Origin: Myroides phaeus
GTDB taxonomy: Bacteria; Bacteroidota; Bacteroidia; Flavobacteriales; Flavobacteriaceae
DNA: 64,000 bases
Direction: 5' to 3'
Assembly (NCBI RefSeq): GCF_009799805.1
Contig: NZ_CP047050.1
Location: forward strand, 3,043,674 to 3,107,673
Under the pieces are notes generated by a model, which had not been told where the DNA came from, did not search any database, and worked only from the letters and a program-made list of their open reading frames with translations. This document shows positions 53,158-62,597 of this stretch, piece by piece. The position numbers and the translations under genes are program-made. How positions within the stretch are numbered: position 1 is the first letter of the stretch; every line of letters begins with the position of its first letter.

Positions 53158-56100
53158 ATGTTAGATAAAATCATACATTTTAGTATCCGCAACAAATTTA
53201 TCGTGGGAATATTCGTCTTTGCCCTTGTGGGACTTGGCGTGTATGCTGCTGTAAATTTGCCAATGGATACACAACCTGATATTACCAATAATCAAGTACA
53301 AATCATTACTACCTCACCTACTTTGGCTACGCAAGAGGTAGAACAATTTATCACCTATCCCATCGAATTAGCAATTAAGCCGATTCCGAATATCACAGAA
53401 CTTCGCTCTATTAGTCGCTTTGGCTTAAGTGTGATTACCGTTGTCTTTACAGAAAAAACGGACATCTATTGGGCACGAGCACAACTATCAGAAAAATTAA
53501 AAAGTGCGGAAGAAGTAATTCCCAAAGGCGTTGGAAAACCAGAGCTTGCTCCTGTGAGTACAGGGTTGGGCGAGATATACCAATATGTTGTTTACGCCAA
53601 AGAGGGCTATGAGCAACAATACAATAGTATGGACTTGCGCACCATACAAGATTGGATTATCAAACCACAATTAGTAGGTGTTAAAGGAGTAGCTGAAGTA
53701 AATACCTTAGGCGGACAACTAAAGCAATATGAAGTTGCCGTTAAACCAGACCGCTTGAAAAGTATGGATTCTTCTATCATCGAGATATTTGATGCCTTAG
53801 AAGCTAACAACGAAAATACAGGTGGTGCTTATATCGACAAGAAACCTTATGCTTACTTCATCCGAAGTGTTGGAATGATTGGTAGTTTGGAAGACATTGA
53901 ACGCATCGTTGTCAAAAATGTAAACGGAACCCCTGTGTTGATTCGCGATGTGGCTGATGTGAGAATCGGCAGTAGTATTCGCTATGGCGCTGTAACCAAA
54001 GACGGAAAGGGCGAAGATGTAAGCGGAATGGTGATGATGCTAAAGGATGCCAATACCCAAGAGGTAGTTCAATTGGTAAAAGAGCGCATGACACAAATTG
54101 AGAAAACACTCCCTGAGGGTGTGGCTATCGAACCGTTTATCGACCGAACGAAATTGATTGACAAAACGGTGAGTACCATTCAAACCAACCTTGTAGAAGG
54201 TGCGTTGATTGTGGTATTTGTCCTTGTTTTACTATTGGGAAATTGGAGAGCCGGACTTATTGTAGCTTCTGTAATCCCCTTAGCCTTGCTATTTGCTATT
54301 TCGATGATGTACCTGTTTGGCGTGAGTGGTAACCTGATGAGTTTAGGGGCAATTGACTTTGGACTAATCGTAGATGGTGCTGTTATCATTGTAGAGGCCA
54401 TTGTACACCGACTACACAGTGGTCATAAGCGCAAACTAACCCAATCTGAAATGGATGAACAAGTTTTTAGTTCAGCCTCTAAAATAAGAACCAGTGCCTC
54501 TTTTGGTGAAATCATTATTCTTATTGTTTACCTGCCTATCTTAGCCTTATCGGGTATTGAAGGTAAGATGTTTGGACCAATGGCAATGACCGTAGCCTTT
54601 GCTATTTTAGGTGCTTTTATCTTATCGCTAACTTATGTTCCGATGATATCTTCTGTGTTTTTATCTAAAACAGCAGGAAAAGAAAAGCCAAACTTCAGCG
54701 ACAAGCTGATTGATAAACTGTACAGTTGGTACAAGCCTCTTTTAGAAGGTGCTTTTAAAATAAAACGCTTGGTACTTGTGGTGGCCTTCGGACTTTTCGC
54801 CTTGGCGTTATTTGTCTTTAGTCGCTTAGGTGGTGAGTTTATCCCTACCCTTGATGAAGGCGATTTAGCAACGCACGTCATCATATCTTCTGGAAGTTCC
54901 CTATCACAAGAAATAGAAACAACAACCAAGGCAGAACAACTATTAAGAGATCGCTTTCCGGAAGTAAAGATGGTTATCTCTAAAATTGGGAGTGCCGAAA
55001 TACCAACAGACCCAATGCCAATGGAGGCTGCGGATGTAATCATTGTTTTAAAAGACAAAAAAGAATGGGTAAGTGCAAAGACAAAAGAAGAACTCATTGC
55101 TAAAATGGAAGAAACCTTAGAGGAGATTCCGGGTGTGAGTACTGAGTTTTCACAGCCTATTCAAATGCGCTTTAACGAACTAATGACCGGTGTTCGTAGT
55201 GATGTTGCCATCAAAGTATTTGGCGATGACTTAGACCGCTTAGCCAGTATAGGAGATGAAATCAACGGATTAATAACAACGGTAAACGGCGTGGCTAGTC
55301 CGAAACTTGAAAGAGTAACAGGACTTCCGCAAATATCTATTAAGTACGACAAAGACAAATTAGCCTTATACGGTTTAAAAATCTCAGATATCAGTCAGAT
55401 TGTCCGTGCCGGATATGCAGGTGAAATAGCTGGTTTTGTCTATGAAGGAGAAAAGCGCTTTGACGTTGTAGTGCGCTTAGACCACGATGCCCGTCAAGAC
55501 ATTACAAACCTAAGAGATATGTTTATTCCCCTGCCAAACGGACAGCAAATTCCACTGGGACAAATAGCCTCTGTTGCTTACGAAGGTGGTCCACAACAAA
55601 TTAGTCGTGAAGACGGAAAAAGACGTATTGTGTTAGGATTTAACGTGCGCGAAAGAGATGTAAAAAGTGTAGTAAACGACATTCAAGACAAGTTAGACCA
55701 ACACCTAAACTTACCAGATGGGTACTATATTACGTATGGTGGACAATTCGAAAACTTGGTAGATGCACAAAACAGATTGATGGTAGCTGTGCCAATGGCC
55801 CTTGCTTTAATCTTTGTTTTACTGTACTTCACCTTTAAATCAGTCAAACAGTCGCTAATGATTTTCACTGCTATTCCCCTTTCAGCTATTGGAGGAGTAG
55901 CCGCACTATACCTGCGCGATATGCCCTTTAGCATCTCGGCGGGAGTAGGATTTATTGCTCTTTTTGGAGTAGCCGTTTTAAACGGTATTGTTTTAATCGG
56001 ACAGTTTAATCAACTAAAAGCAGAGGGTATGAATTTATACGACAGAATAATTGAAGGTACTAAAATACGCTTGCGCCCTGTATTACTTACAGCGGCAGTA

Positions 56101-57507
56101 GCTTCTTTAGGTTTCTTGCCCATGGCCTTGAGTACAAGTGCTGGTGCAGAAGTACAAAAACCATTAGCAACCGTTGTGATAGGCGGACTTATCTCTGCTA
56201 CTATCTTAACCTTAATTGTTTTGCCAATCATCTATTATTACGAGGAAAAAGGGTTTGGTATTCGCCAGAAATCAAACACAGCAATCATTAGTTCTCTTCT
56301 CCTTTTAGTGGGATTAGGGGCAAATGCGCAAGAGGTAAAACGTCTTTCTCTAAACCAAGCTTTGGAGATTGCCCTTGAAAACAACCAAGGTATAAAAGCC
56401 GCTGATTTGTCTGTTCAAAGTCAGAAACAAATGACTAAAACCAGTTACGACTTAGCGAAAACAGAGGTTACAACAGGCTTTGGCTACCTCAACGGAAAAG
56501 GGCAAAAAGACATTAGCGTTAATGTTAGTCAAGCTTTTAGTCCGTTTACCTATGGTAAGAAAAAAGCAGTATTAAACAAAAATTACGAAACAGCTATTTT
56601 ACAACAACAAGGTACTGTTATAGCTACTGAATATGCCGTGAAACAAGCGTGGGAAAACATCTTGTTTGCCCTTTCAAAAGACCTGTTATTACAAGAACAA
56701 GCGGTTTTGTTGAGAGATTTTTCTAAGTCAGCCAAGTTGAGATATGACACGGGAGAAACTACGTTAATGGAGAGTAATGTGGCGATTGCAAAAGAACAAG
56801 AAATCAATGTGATGATCACGCAAAACGCAACGGTACTTGAGAATGAAAAGTCTAAAATAAAGGCACTTCTCAATATCACATACGACTTTATCCCTGCTGA
56901 AACCGAACTGTATTACGATAAACACAATCCGCTTTCTACTTTAGATTTAAGTCAGAACAACACCTTGCAATTGGCAGCAAAGCAAATTGAGTCTATTGAA
57001 GCAGAACGCAAATTGGAGAAAGCTACGCTACTACCTGATATTACTTTAGCTTACAATATTGAATCTGAAGCAGGACCAGTAGAGAGCAACGGACAACTTA
57101 TTGGCAATTACGGCAAGGACCTGCGCATTCCGAGTTATTCCATAGGTATTTCTATTCCCCTTTTCTTTGGCAGTCAATCTTCAAAAATAAAGGCTAAGAA
57201 GTATGAAGTACAACAGGTAAGCATGCAAAAAGAGTACATTCACAAGCAATTAGAGGAAACCGTACAGCAACAGTTAGACATTATTAAAGCGCAAGAAAAG
57301 GTGATTGATTACTATTTAGACAATGCTTTAAAAAATGCGGCTATCATCAAAGACCACGCAAGAAAGCAATACAATAATGGAGATATTTCTTATGTGGAAT
57401 ATATACAATCAACAGAAACTGCTTTTACGATTCAAAACAATTATTTAGAAGCTGTATTGCAGTACAATTTAAGCCACAACACACTCCATTATTTAGTAAA
57501 CCAATAA
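53158..57507 (+). CDS. CzcA-type heavy-metal RND efflux pump fused to a TolC-like outer-membrane domain
   Basis: 1449-residue fusion. Residues 1 to ~1040 are a CusA/CzcA-type RND proton-metal antiporter of the inner membrane, with PMDTQPDITNNQVQI near the start and DFGLIVDGAVIIVE (Asp400, Asp406) in the fourth helix, a form usual for Czc-type (Co/Zn/Cd) rather than Cu/Ag pumps. From about residue 1055 a TolC/OEP domain follows (LSLNQALEIALENNQG, YDTGETTLMESNVA, YNNGDISYVEYIQ). The joint contains ISSLLLLVGLGANAQE, which looks like the leftover signal peptide of a once-separate TolC gene. Such fusions are known in Bacteroidota. The adaptor gene follows 12 bp later. Confidence 0.95.
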   Translation: MLDKIIHFSIRNKFIVGIFVFALVGLGVYAAVNLPMDTQPDITNNQVQIITTSPTLATQEVEQFITYPIELAIKPIPNITELRSISRFGLSVITVVFTEKTDIYWARAQLSEKLKSAEEVIPKGVGKPELAPVSTGLGEIYQYVVYAKEGYEQQYNSMDLRTIQDWIIKPQLVGVKGVAEVNTLGGQLKQYEVAVKPDRLKSMDSSIIEIFDALEANNENTGGAYIDKKPYAYFIRSVGMIGSLEDIERIVVKNVNGTPVLIRDVADVRIGSSIRYGAVTKDGKGEDVSGMVMMLKDANTQEVVQLVKERMTQIEKTLPEGVAIEPFIDRTKLIDKTVSTIQTNLVEGALIVVFVLVLLLGNWRAGLIVASVIPLALLFAISMMYLFGVSGNLMSLGAIDFGLIVDGAVIIVEAIVHRLHSGHKRKLTQSEMDEQVFSSASKIRTSASFGEIIILIVYLPILALSGIEGKMFGPMAMTVAFAILGAFILSLTYVPMISSVFLSKTAGKEKPNFSDKLIDKLYSWYKPLLEGAFKIKRLVLVVAFGLFALALFVFSRLGGEFIPTLDEGDLATHVIISSGSSLSQEIETTTKAEQLLRDRFPEVKMVISKIGSAEIPTDPMPMEAADVIIVLKDKKEWVSAKTKEELIAKMEETLEEIPGVSTEFSQPIQMRFNELMTGVRSDVAIKVFGDDLDRLASIGDEINGLITTVNGVASPKLERVTGLPQISIKYDKDKLALYGLKISDISQIVRAGYAGEIAGFVYEGEKRFDVVVRLDHDARQDITNLRDMFIPLPNGQQIPLGQIASVAYEGGPQQISREDGKRRIVLGFNVRERDVKSVVNDIQDKLDQHLNLPDGYYITYGGQFENLVDAQNRLMVAVPMALALIFVLLYFTFKSVKQSLMIFTAIPLSAIGGVAALYLRDMPFSISAGVGFIALFGVAVLNGIVLIGQFNQLKAEGMNLYDRIIEGTKIRLRPVLLTAAVASLGFLPMALSTSAGAEVQKPLATVVIGGLISATILTLIVLPIIYYYEEKGFGIRQKSNTAIISSLLLLVGLGANAQEVKRLSLNQALEIALENNQGIKAADLSVQSQKQMTKTSYDLAKTEVTTGFGYLNGKGQKDISVNVSQAFSPFTYGKKKAVLNKNYETAILQQQGTVIATEYAVKQAWENILFALSKDLLLQEQAVLLRDFSKSAKLRYDTGETTLMESNVAIAKEQEINVMITQNATVLENEKSKIKALLNITYDFIPAETELYYDKHNPLSTLDLSQNNTLQLAAKQIESIEAERKLEKATLLPDITLAYNIESEAGPVESNGQLIGNYGKDLRIPSYSIGISIPLFFGSQSSKIKAKKYEVQQVSMQKEYIHKQLEETVQQQLDIIKAQEKVIDYYLDNALKNAAIIKDHARKQYNNGDISYVEYIQSTETAFTIQNNYLEAVLQYNLSHNTLHYLVNQ

Positions 57508-57519
57508 ACAAACATCGAC

Positions 57520-58731
57520 ATGAAAAAGTCATTCATCATAGTAACTATTGCTACTTCTCTCCTATTTTGGAACTGCAATAGCAAAGAAGAAAATACAACA
57601 GATAAGCAAGCTAAAGATACTGCCCTTACAAATACAGAAACTACGACTGAAAACGAAGCAGGCAATAAAGAAGTGGAGTTAAACAAAGCACAATTCACTA
57701 CTGCCAACATCAAGTTGGGGGCAATAGAACAAAAAAACCTAAGCGATGTTATTCGCGTTAATGGCAAGACAGAATTACCTGCGCAAAACCAAGCAGATGT
57801 GTCTTCTTTTATGAGCGGTACAATTACCAACATCTTTGTAAGCTTAGGGGATAAGGTAAAAAAAGGACAAGTCATTGCATCAATCGACAGTCCGGAGTTC
57901 ATCCAATTACAAGAAGAGTACCTCATTTCTAAAAATACGTTGGAGTACTTAGAATTGGAATACCAGCGACAACAAACTCTACGTGCGGAGAATGTAAACT
58001 CGGCTAAAATATATCAAAAGACAAAAGCCGACTTAAACATTGAACGCGCCAGATACCAATCGCTTAGCAATCGCATAAAACTGGTTAATACCATACCCGG
58101 ACAAAGTTCGTCTTCTCTAAAGATAGTAGCCCCAATTTCTGGAAACATTGCTACTATTCCGGTTAAGATTGGAACAAATGTAATGGCAGGACAATCGCTA
58201 TTTACCTTGGTTGACAACTCCCAAATACACTTGGATTTGATGGTGTATGAAAAAGATTTGGCAAGTGTTCACATCGGTCAGAAGGTTTCGTTTAACCTAA
58301 CGAATATCGATAAGACAGAAGTAACGGCTACTATTTTCAGCATTGGCAAGTCGTTTGAACCTGGTACTAAAACAGTGGCTGTACACGCGAATATTGACAA
58401 TATTCCGGATAATCTAATAACGGGATTATATGTAAATGCGTTGATACAAACTGGTCATAATACAGTTGATGTACTTCCGAGTGATGCTATTGTTAAAGCA
58501 GATGGTAGGGAGTTTATCTTTTACAATGAAAAAGAAGACGAGAAAACAACCGCAAGTGAGCACTTTCACTTTGAACGCGTGGAAGTTAAAACAGGGGTGA
58601 GTGAGCTTGGATACACGCAAGTAACCGTTCTTGGTACTCCTCCTAAAGACGGAGAAATCGTGGTTAAAGGAGCTTATTACTTACAAAGTCACTTGATTAA
58701 AAACGAAGGTGGCGGTGGTCACGAACACTAA
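57520..58731 (+). CDS. RND efflux periplasmic adaptor, CzcB/CusB-like lipoprotein
   Basis: Membrane-fusion protein of the tripartite metal pump, 403 residues. Lipobox FWNC (Cys19), then an acidic Thr/Glu-rich linker. A lipoyl-like hairpin follows (GTITNIFVSLGDKVKKGQVI before the coiled coil, and IVAPISGNIATIPVKIGTNV after it), and then beta-barrel domains. The C-terminus ends GGGGHEH, a possible weak metal site. It is directly downstream of the pump gene and ends at a terminator, completing a DUF6660-pump-adaptor operon. Confidence 0.94.
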   Translation: MKKSFIIVTIATSLLFWNCNSKEENTTDKQAKDTALTNTETTTENEAGNKEVELNKAQFTTANIKLGAIEQKNLSDVIRVNGKTELPAQNQADVSSFMSGTITNIFVSLGDKVKKGQVIASIDSPEFIQLQEEYLISKNTLEYLELEYQRQQTLRAENVNSAKIYQKTKADLNIERARYQSLSNRIKLVNTIPGQSSSSLKIVAPISGNIATIPVKIGTNVMAGQSLFTLVDNSQIHLDLMVYEKDLASVHIGQKVSFNLTNIDKTEVTATIFSIGKSFEPGTKTVAVHANIDNIPDNLITGLYVNALIQTGHNTVDVLPSDAIVKADGREFIFYNEKEDEKTTASEHFHFERVEVKTGVSELGYTQVTVLGTPPKDGEIVVKGAYYLQSHLIKNEGGGGHEH

Positions 58732-58743
58732 TCTTAATACACA

Positions 58744-58780
58744 ACAAAAGCGGATGCCTACTATAGACATCCGCTTTTGT
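58744..58780 (+). terminator. Intrinsic terminator of the metal-efflux operon
   Basis: Stem ACAAAAGCGGATG / CATCCGCTTTTGT with an 11-base loop, followed by T. Confidence 0.85.
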
Positions 58781-58851
58781 TTTATCTTGTTTATTGAACT
58801 ACTCCTTTGCTGCATCATCTGCTATAAAGAGCACTTCTATTGTGCTATAAA

Positions 58852-59340
58852 CTAATACAATTTCTTCAACTCTTTAATCAACTGCTCTACTTCTGCCATT
58901 GGCATTTTTACTGCACTATTAATTGGTCGCATATCAACCTCTACCGTTAATACACCTTTATTATCCTCTTGATAGCCCATTTGTTTAGCTGCAAATTTCA
59001 CTGTCTTTCCAACGTCGTATTTCTTTCTCTTGTCTTTAAACCATCCGTAATCAGCTTGGTAATAAATAACCTCTTTTCCGAAAGAAATCTCCTCTTTACC
59101 ATAGGTATTCCATAGGGCTAAACGAAATACGAAATACCCTAAAAAAAGAATAAAGGCAAACAATACGATGCCTAAAATAGACATTCCCTCGCCTCCTGAC
59201 ACTACACCACCTACAATTCCGACTATTGGCAAGGCCACACATAAAAATACTAAGATATACAGCACCACTCTAACCATAAGAGATGCTTTCTTTACTTCCA
59301 AAACAACCTCGCGATTGTTATACTGATATTGCGTTTTCAT
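58852..59340 (-). CDS. Hypothetical membrane protein, 162 aa
   Basis: Two hydrophobic segments near residues 25-47 and 57-80, separated by a Gly-rich turn (IVGGVVSGGEG), then a soluble domain with beta strands (EISFGKEVIYYQADYGWF). The latter resembles a bacterial PH-like domain. I use ATG 59340; an in-frame GTG at 59355 would add five residues. Function unknown. The gene stands between the efflux operon and prmC, on the minus strand. Confidence 0.8.
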   Translation of the reverse strand: MKTQYQYNNREVVLEVKKASLMVRVVLYILVFLCVALPIVGIVGGVVSGGEGMSILGIVLFAFILFLGYFVFRLALWNTYGKEEISFGKEVIYYQADYGWFKDKRKKYDVGKTVKFAAKQMGYQEDNKGVLTVEVDMRPINSAVKMPMAEVEQLIKELKKLY

Positions 59341-59465
59341 ACTTAACTGATTCACTTAATTAAAGATAGTAAATTCAGCTTTTAAAAACAATGTAGAATA
59401 GTGTGCTTTTGAAAGATTCATCCTTTATATAGAAGTATTTTAATACCTTTCTATTGCCTTACTAC

Positions 59466-60311
59466 TTATGTTTTTTTAATCGCTTTAATCATACGGTCGT
59501 TTCCTACCATATCTTTTCTCAATTCAATAGCTGTAAACAATAGCGATTGAAATAACGCAACCGTTTCTGCACCTAAGTATTGATTTATTTCATAGAAAAG
59601 CATTCCCCCTTCTTGAAGATTATCATTTGCTAAAGTTGCTATTTTTCGATAGAAAATCAACGCATCGTCATCTTCTACAAATAGCGCTAAATGTGGCTCG
59701 TAATCTAAAACATTCTTTTTAATCTCTACTTTTTCTAAGTTTCGAACATAAGGAGGGTTAGACACAATCACGTCATACTGTGCAGGTAATTGTTCTAATG
59801 CCAAAACATCTTGTAAAATAGCTTGTACCTCAACACCGTTTTCCTTTGCATTGTGTGTTGCCATTTCTAACGCTTTAGGCGATACATCCATCAAAGTAAC
59901 CTGTGCATTAGGCAACTCCTTTGCTAAGGTAATTCCAATACAACCACTCCCCGTACCAATATCTAAAATGCGAATAGGCTTATCAGCGTCTACACTATTA
60001 ATTATCCACTCTACCAACTCCTCCGTTTCAGGGCGAGGAATTAGGGTGTTTTCATTCACGTTAAACGTTAATCCGTAAAAATATGCACGACCAAAAATAT
60101 ACTGAATCGGCTTTTCTTGTTGTAAGTCGGCCAACACCTCATCCCAAGTAGTCAGCTTATCCGTTTGTAAATCGGGATTCATAACCAAGTCAATACGCGA
60201 CTTCCCTTCTATTTCTTCTAAGGCAATTAAAAACAATTGCTCTGCTTCCATTTCATCATATAAAGGCGAAAGTACTTCCTTAAAGCGGTTTTGATAAGAC
60301 TTGATTTGCAT
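59466..60311 (-). CDS. prmC: Peptide chain release factor N5-glutamine methyltransferase PrmC
   Basis: Methylates the Gln of the GGQ motif in release factors RF1 and RF2. Signature catalytic motif NPPYV at residues 185-189, SAM-binding DIGTGSGCIGI upstream of it, and PRPETEELV in the linker. A helical N-terminal domain of ~80 residues binds the factor. 281 residues is usual. A promoter box (TATCTTTG) lies about 50 bp upstream, overlapping the ribD promoter region. Confidence 0.96.
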   Translation of the reverse strand: MQIKSYQNRFKEVLSPLYDEMEAEQLFLIALEEIEGKSRIDLVMNPDLQTDKLTTWDEVLADLQQEKPIQYIFGRAYFYGLTFNVNENTLIPRPETEELVEWIINSVDADKPIRILDIGTGSGCIGITLAKELPNAQVTLMDVSPKALEMATHNAKENGVEVQAILQDVLALEQLPAQYDVIVSNPPYVRNLEKVEIKKNVLDYEPHLALFVEDDDALIFYRKIATLANDNLQEGGMLFYEINQYLGAETVALFQSLLFTAIELRKDMVGNDRMIKAIKKT

Positions 60312-60350
60312 AGTTGTACACTAAAATTAATGAGTTTTAGCTAAAAAGCT

Positions 60351-60358
60351 TAAATTTG
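60351..60358 (+). promoter_or_regulatory. Bacteroidota -7 box for ribD
   Basis: TAAATTTG matches TAnnTTTG. It covers the TTG at 60356, so that codon cannot be the ribD start; the next TTG at 60383 is. Confidence 0.5.
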
Positions 60359-60360
60359 TT

Positions 60361-60368
60361 CAAAGATA
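60361..60368 (-). promoter_or_regulatory. Bacteroidota -7 box for prmC
   Basis: The minus strand reads TATCTTTG, matching TAnnTTTG, about 50 bp before the prmC ATG. It is 2 bp from the ribD box on the other strand. Confidence 0.5.
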
Positions 60369-60382
60369 CAGTTTTATCAATT

Positions 60383-61423
60383 TTGGAAAAACACGAATTA
60401 TATATTTCTCGTTGCCTACAATTAGCTAAACAAGGGACCTTTGCAGCGATGCCAAACCCCTCAGTAGGAGCTGTTGTGGTGTACAACGATAAAATCATAG
60501 GCGAGGGATTTACTTCTGCTTATGGTGGACCGCACGCAGAACCCAACGCAATTGCATCCGTTAAAAATCAGGAACTACTTAAAGAAAGTACGCTTTACGT
60601 GAGCTTAGAACCGTGTAGTCACTTTGGAAAAACACCGCCTTGTTGTGATTTAGTCATCGCAAAGCAAATTCCGAGAGTGGTGATTGGTACTGTAGATCCA
60701 TTTGCAAAAGTATGCGGTCGTGGTATTCAGAAAATGCGCGAAGCAGGTATTGACGTTGTCGTTGGTGTGTTAGAAAAGGAATGTCAAGAGAGCAATAAAC
60801 GCTTTTTTACGTTTCACCAAAAACAACGCCCTTATATCATCTTGAAATGGGCAGAAACACCAGACCATTATTTGGCGCCATTGACAAGGGATAACCAACG
60901 TCCTTTTTGGATATCAAATACGTATTCTAAACAAACCGTACACCAATATCGCAGTGAAGAAATGGCGTTTTTAGTGGGTACGCAAACCGTACTTGACGAC
61001 AACCCGTCTTTAACTACAAGAGATTGGTATGGCAACAACCCTGTGCGTGTGTATTTGGATAGAACGGGTAAAGTGGACAACAGCTTTGCTCTTCAAAATG
61101 GAGAGGCTAAAACGATATGCATCACTGCTAATGAAGCCTTGGTTACAACGGAGAACGTCATTTATGAGTATGCCGACTTTGACCAAGATTTGCTACCTCA
61201 AGTATGTGCAATTCTGTACCGACATAACATCTTGTCGTTAGTTGTAGAAGGAGGTCGTCAGACATTGCAAAGTTTCATTGACCACAATCTTTGGGATGAA
61301 GCGCGTATATTTGTAGGCGAAACCAATTTACACGATGGGTTGAAAGCCCCTGTGATAAGTAAATTTGACACAGAAGAAAAACACCTTATTTTAAACGATA
61401 CACTACGAATTGTATTCCCGTAA
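60383..61423 (+). CDS. ribD: Bifunctional riboflavin biosynthesis deaminase/reductase RibD
   Basis: Performs the second and third steps of riboflavin synthesis. N-terminal cytidine-deaminase-type domain with zinc ligands His51 (HAEPNA, Glu53 general acid) and Cys78/Cys87 in PCSHFGKTPPC. C-terminal reductase domain from about residue 150 with YIILKWAETPDH, and VEGGRQTLQSF near the end. No ATG fits. I use TTG 60383 (giving MEKHELYISRCLQLA, as in relatives) rather than the TTG at 60356, which overlaps a promoter box. It lies 2 bp before yigZ. Confidence 0.95.
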   Translation: MEKHELYISRCLQLAKQGTFAAMPNPSVGAVVVYNDKIIGEGFTSAYGGPHAEPNAIASVKNQELLKESTLYVSLEPCSHFGKTPPCCDLVIAKQIPRVVIGTVDPFAKVCGRGIQKMREAGIDVVVGVLEKECQESNKRFFTFHQKQRPYIILKWAETPDHYLAPLTRDNQRPFWISNTYSKQTVHQYRSEEMAFLVGTQTVLDDNPSLTTRDWYGNNPVRVYLDRTGKVDNSFALQNGEAKTICITANEALVTTENVIYEYADFDQDLLPQVCAILYRHNILSLVVEGGRQTLQSFIDHNLWDEARIFVGETNLHDGLKAPVISKFDTEEKHLILNDTLRIVFP

Positions 61424-61425
61424 AC

Positions 61426-62052
61426 ATGAGTGAAGAAATAGATTCATATAAAACAATAAGCCGACCAACGGAAGAGGTCTTGTATAAAGAGAAGAATAGT
61501 AAATTCTTTGGATACGCCTTTCCGATTCAGAAAGAGGAGGAAGTAAAGGAAATCTTAGAAGGCATCAAAAAAGTACATTACAACGCACGCCATTGGTGCT
61601 ACGCCTTTCAGTTGGGAGCAGAACAAATATACTACCGCGCCAATGATGATGGGGAACCAAGTAATACTGCTGGTGCTCCTATTTATGGGCAGATACAGTC
61701 ATTTGAAGTTACAGATATACTGATTGTTGTTGTCCGTTATTTTGGAGGGGTTAAATTAGGTGTGGGTGGACTTATCACTGCTTATCGAGCAACAGCTCAA
61801 ATGGCAATGGAAGAAGCTGACATCATTGAAAAAACCATTGACAAGAAGTTTAAGGTTCGCTTTGAATACAAAGACATGAATAATGTGATGCGCGTGATAA
61901 AGGAAAAGAACTTAAACATCTTAGACCAAACAATGGAGATGAGTTGTGAAATAGAGTTATCTATCCGCAAAAGTGAATACCCCCAGGCTTTAGAGGCGTT
62001 TGTACCTTTTTATGAAGTCAAAGTGATTGAAGCTGATGCAGAAGATTATTAA
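61426..62052 (+). CDS. yigZ: YigZ/IMPACT family protein
   Basis: Cytoplasmic member of the UPF0029/IMPACT family, 208 residues, related to the eukaryotic IMPACT regulator of translation. Clear motifs: RHWCYAFQLG, NDDGEPSNTAGAPIYGQI and VVRYFGGVKLGVGGLITAY. The C-terminal ~70 residues are the usual DUF1949-like domain. Bacterial function is not settled. It starts 2 bp after ribD and is co-transcribed with it. Confidence 0.94.
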   Translation: MSEEIDSYKTISRPTEEVLYKEKNSKFFGYAFPIQKEEEVKEILEGIKKVHYNARHWCYAFQLGAEQIYYRANDDGEPSNTAGAPIYGQIQSFEVTDILIVVVRYFGGVKLGVGGLITAYRATAQMAMEEADIIEKTIDKKFKVRFEYKDMNNVMRVIKEKNLNILDQTMEMSCEIELSIRKSEYPQALEAFVPFYEVKVIEADAEDY

Positions 62053-62057
62053 AATAT

Positions 62058-62082
62058 AAAAGAGCGATTGTCGCTCTTTTTT
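62058..62082 (+). terminator. Intrinsic terminator after ribD-yigZ
   Basis: Stem AAAGAGCGA / TCGCTCTTT with a 3-base loop and seven T. Confidence 0.85.
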
Positions 62083-62124
62083 TGTGGATTGTTATACTTG
62101 TAATTTAAGTCAAAACACGCAAGT

Positions 62125-62340
62125 CTATTTTATTTCTATTACTTCTATAAAACCAGGACTACAAGCAAAACCTTTTTTCAAGTCTACACCGTATACTCTT
62201 AAAAAAGCTTCTTGTATTGGTTTACCTTGTTCTACCATCCACGGGGGAGTAAAAGATACGAATTCAACACTCATCCCTTTCTCAATGTACATTTCACCTT
62301 CTTTATGTGTACGAAGTACCGTAGCTCTATATCTTGCCAT
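62125..62340 (-). CDS. Small protein (DUF6140-like), 71 aa
   Basis: 71-residue soluble protein, MARYRATVLRTHKEGEMYIE at the start and FACSPGFIEVIEI at the end, resembling small DUF6140-type proteins of Bacteroidota. There is no signal peptide. It is convergent with yigZ and preceded by a gap holding a long inverted repeat. Function unknown. Confidence 0.8.
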   Translation of the reverse strand: MARYRATVLRTHKEGEMYIEKGMSVEFVSFTPPWMVEQGKPIQEAFLRVYGVDLKKGFACSPGFIEVIEIK

Positions 62341-62397
62341 AATTCTTCATTTTCTAATTAAACGTAACAACATTTTCAACCATTCAAAACAAAAAAA

Positions 62398-62459
62398 GGG
62401 TGAACACTATGTTTTTTTTAGTGAAAAAAAATTCACTCAAAAAAACATAGTGTTCACCC
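62398..62459. repeat. Long inverted repeat (28-bp arms) in non-coding DNA
   Basis: Arms at 62398-62425 and 62432-62459 are complementary over 28 bp with a single mismatch, around a 6-base A loop. The outer part reads GGGTGAACACTATG / CATAGTGTTCACCC. There is no T run after it, so it is not a standard terminator, and the flanks do not show a target duplication. It may act as a cruciform, an mRNA 3' end or a palindromic repeat element. Confidence 0.9.
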
Positions 62460-62530
62460 AATTTTACAAAGGCATTATCTCTAAAAATAACTCCCACGTT
62501 TATTATAAACTACATTCTCAAAAAAGCACA

Positions 62531-62575
62531 AAAAAAGAGGTTGATACCACAAAATGCGATATCAACCTCTTTTAA
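62531..62575 (-). terminator. Intrinsic terminator of the 62598-63332 gene
   Basis: Stem AAAAGAGGTTGATA / TATCAACCTCTTTT with a 13-base loop and T-rich minus-strand 3' side. Confidence 0.83.
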
Positions 62576-62597
62576 AACTATATTCTGTTATGTAAAC

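Noticed and set aside
62084..62575. A 163-residue plus-strand frame
   Set aside because: It runs through the yigZ terminator region, antisense to the DUF6140-like gene, and through the long inverted repeat. Composition is not protein-like.
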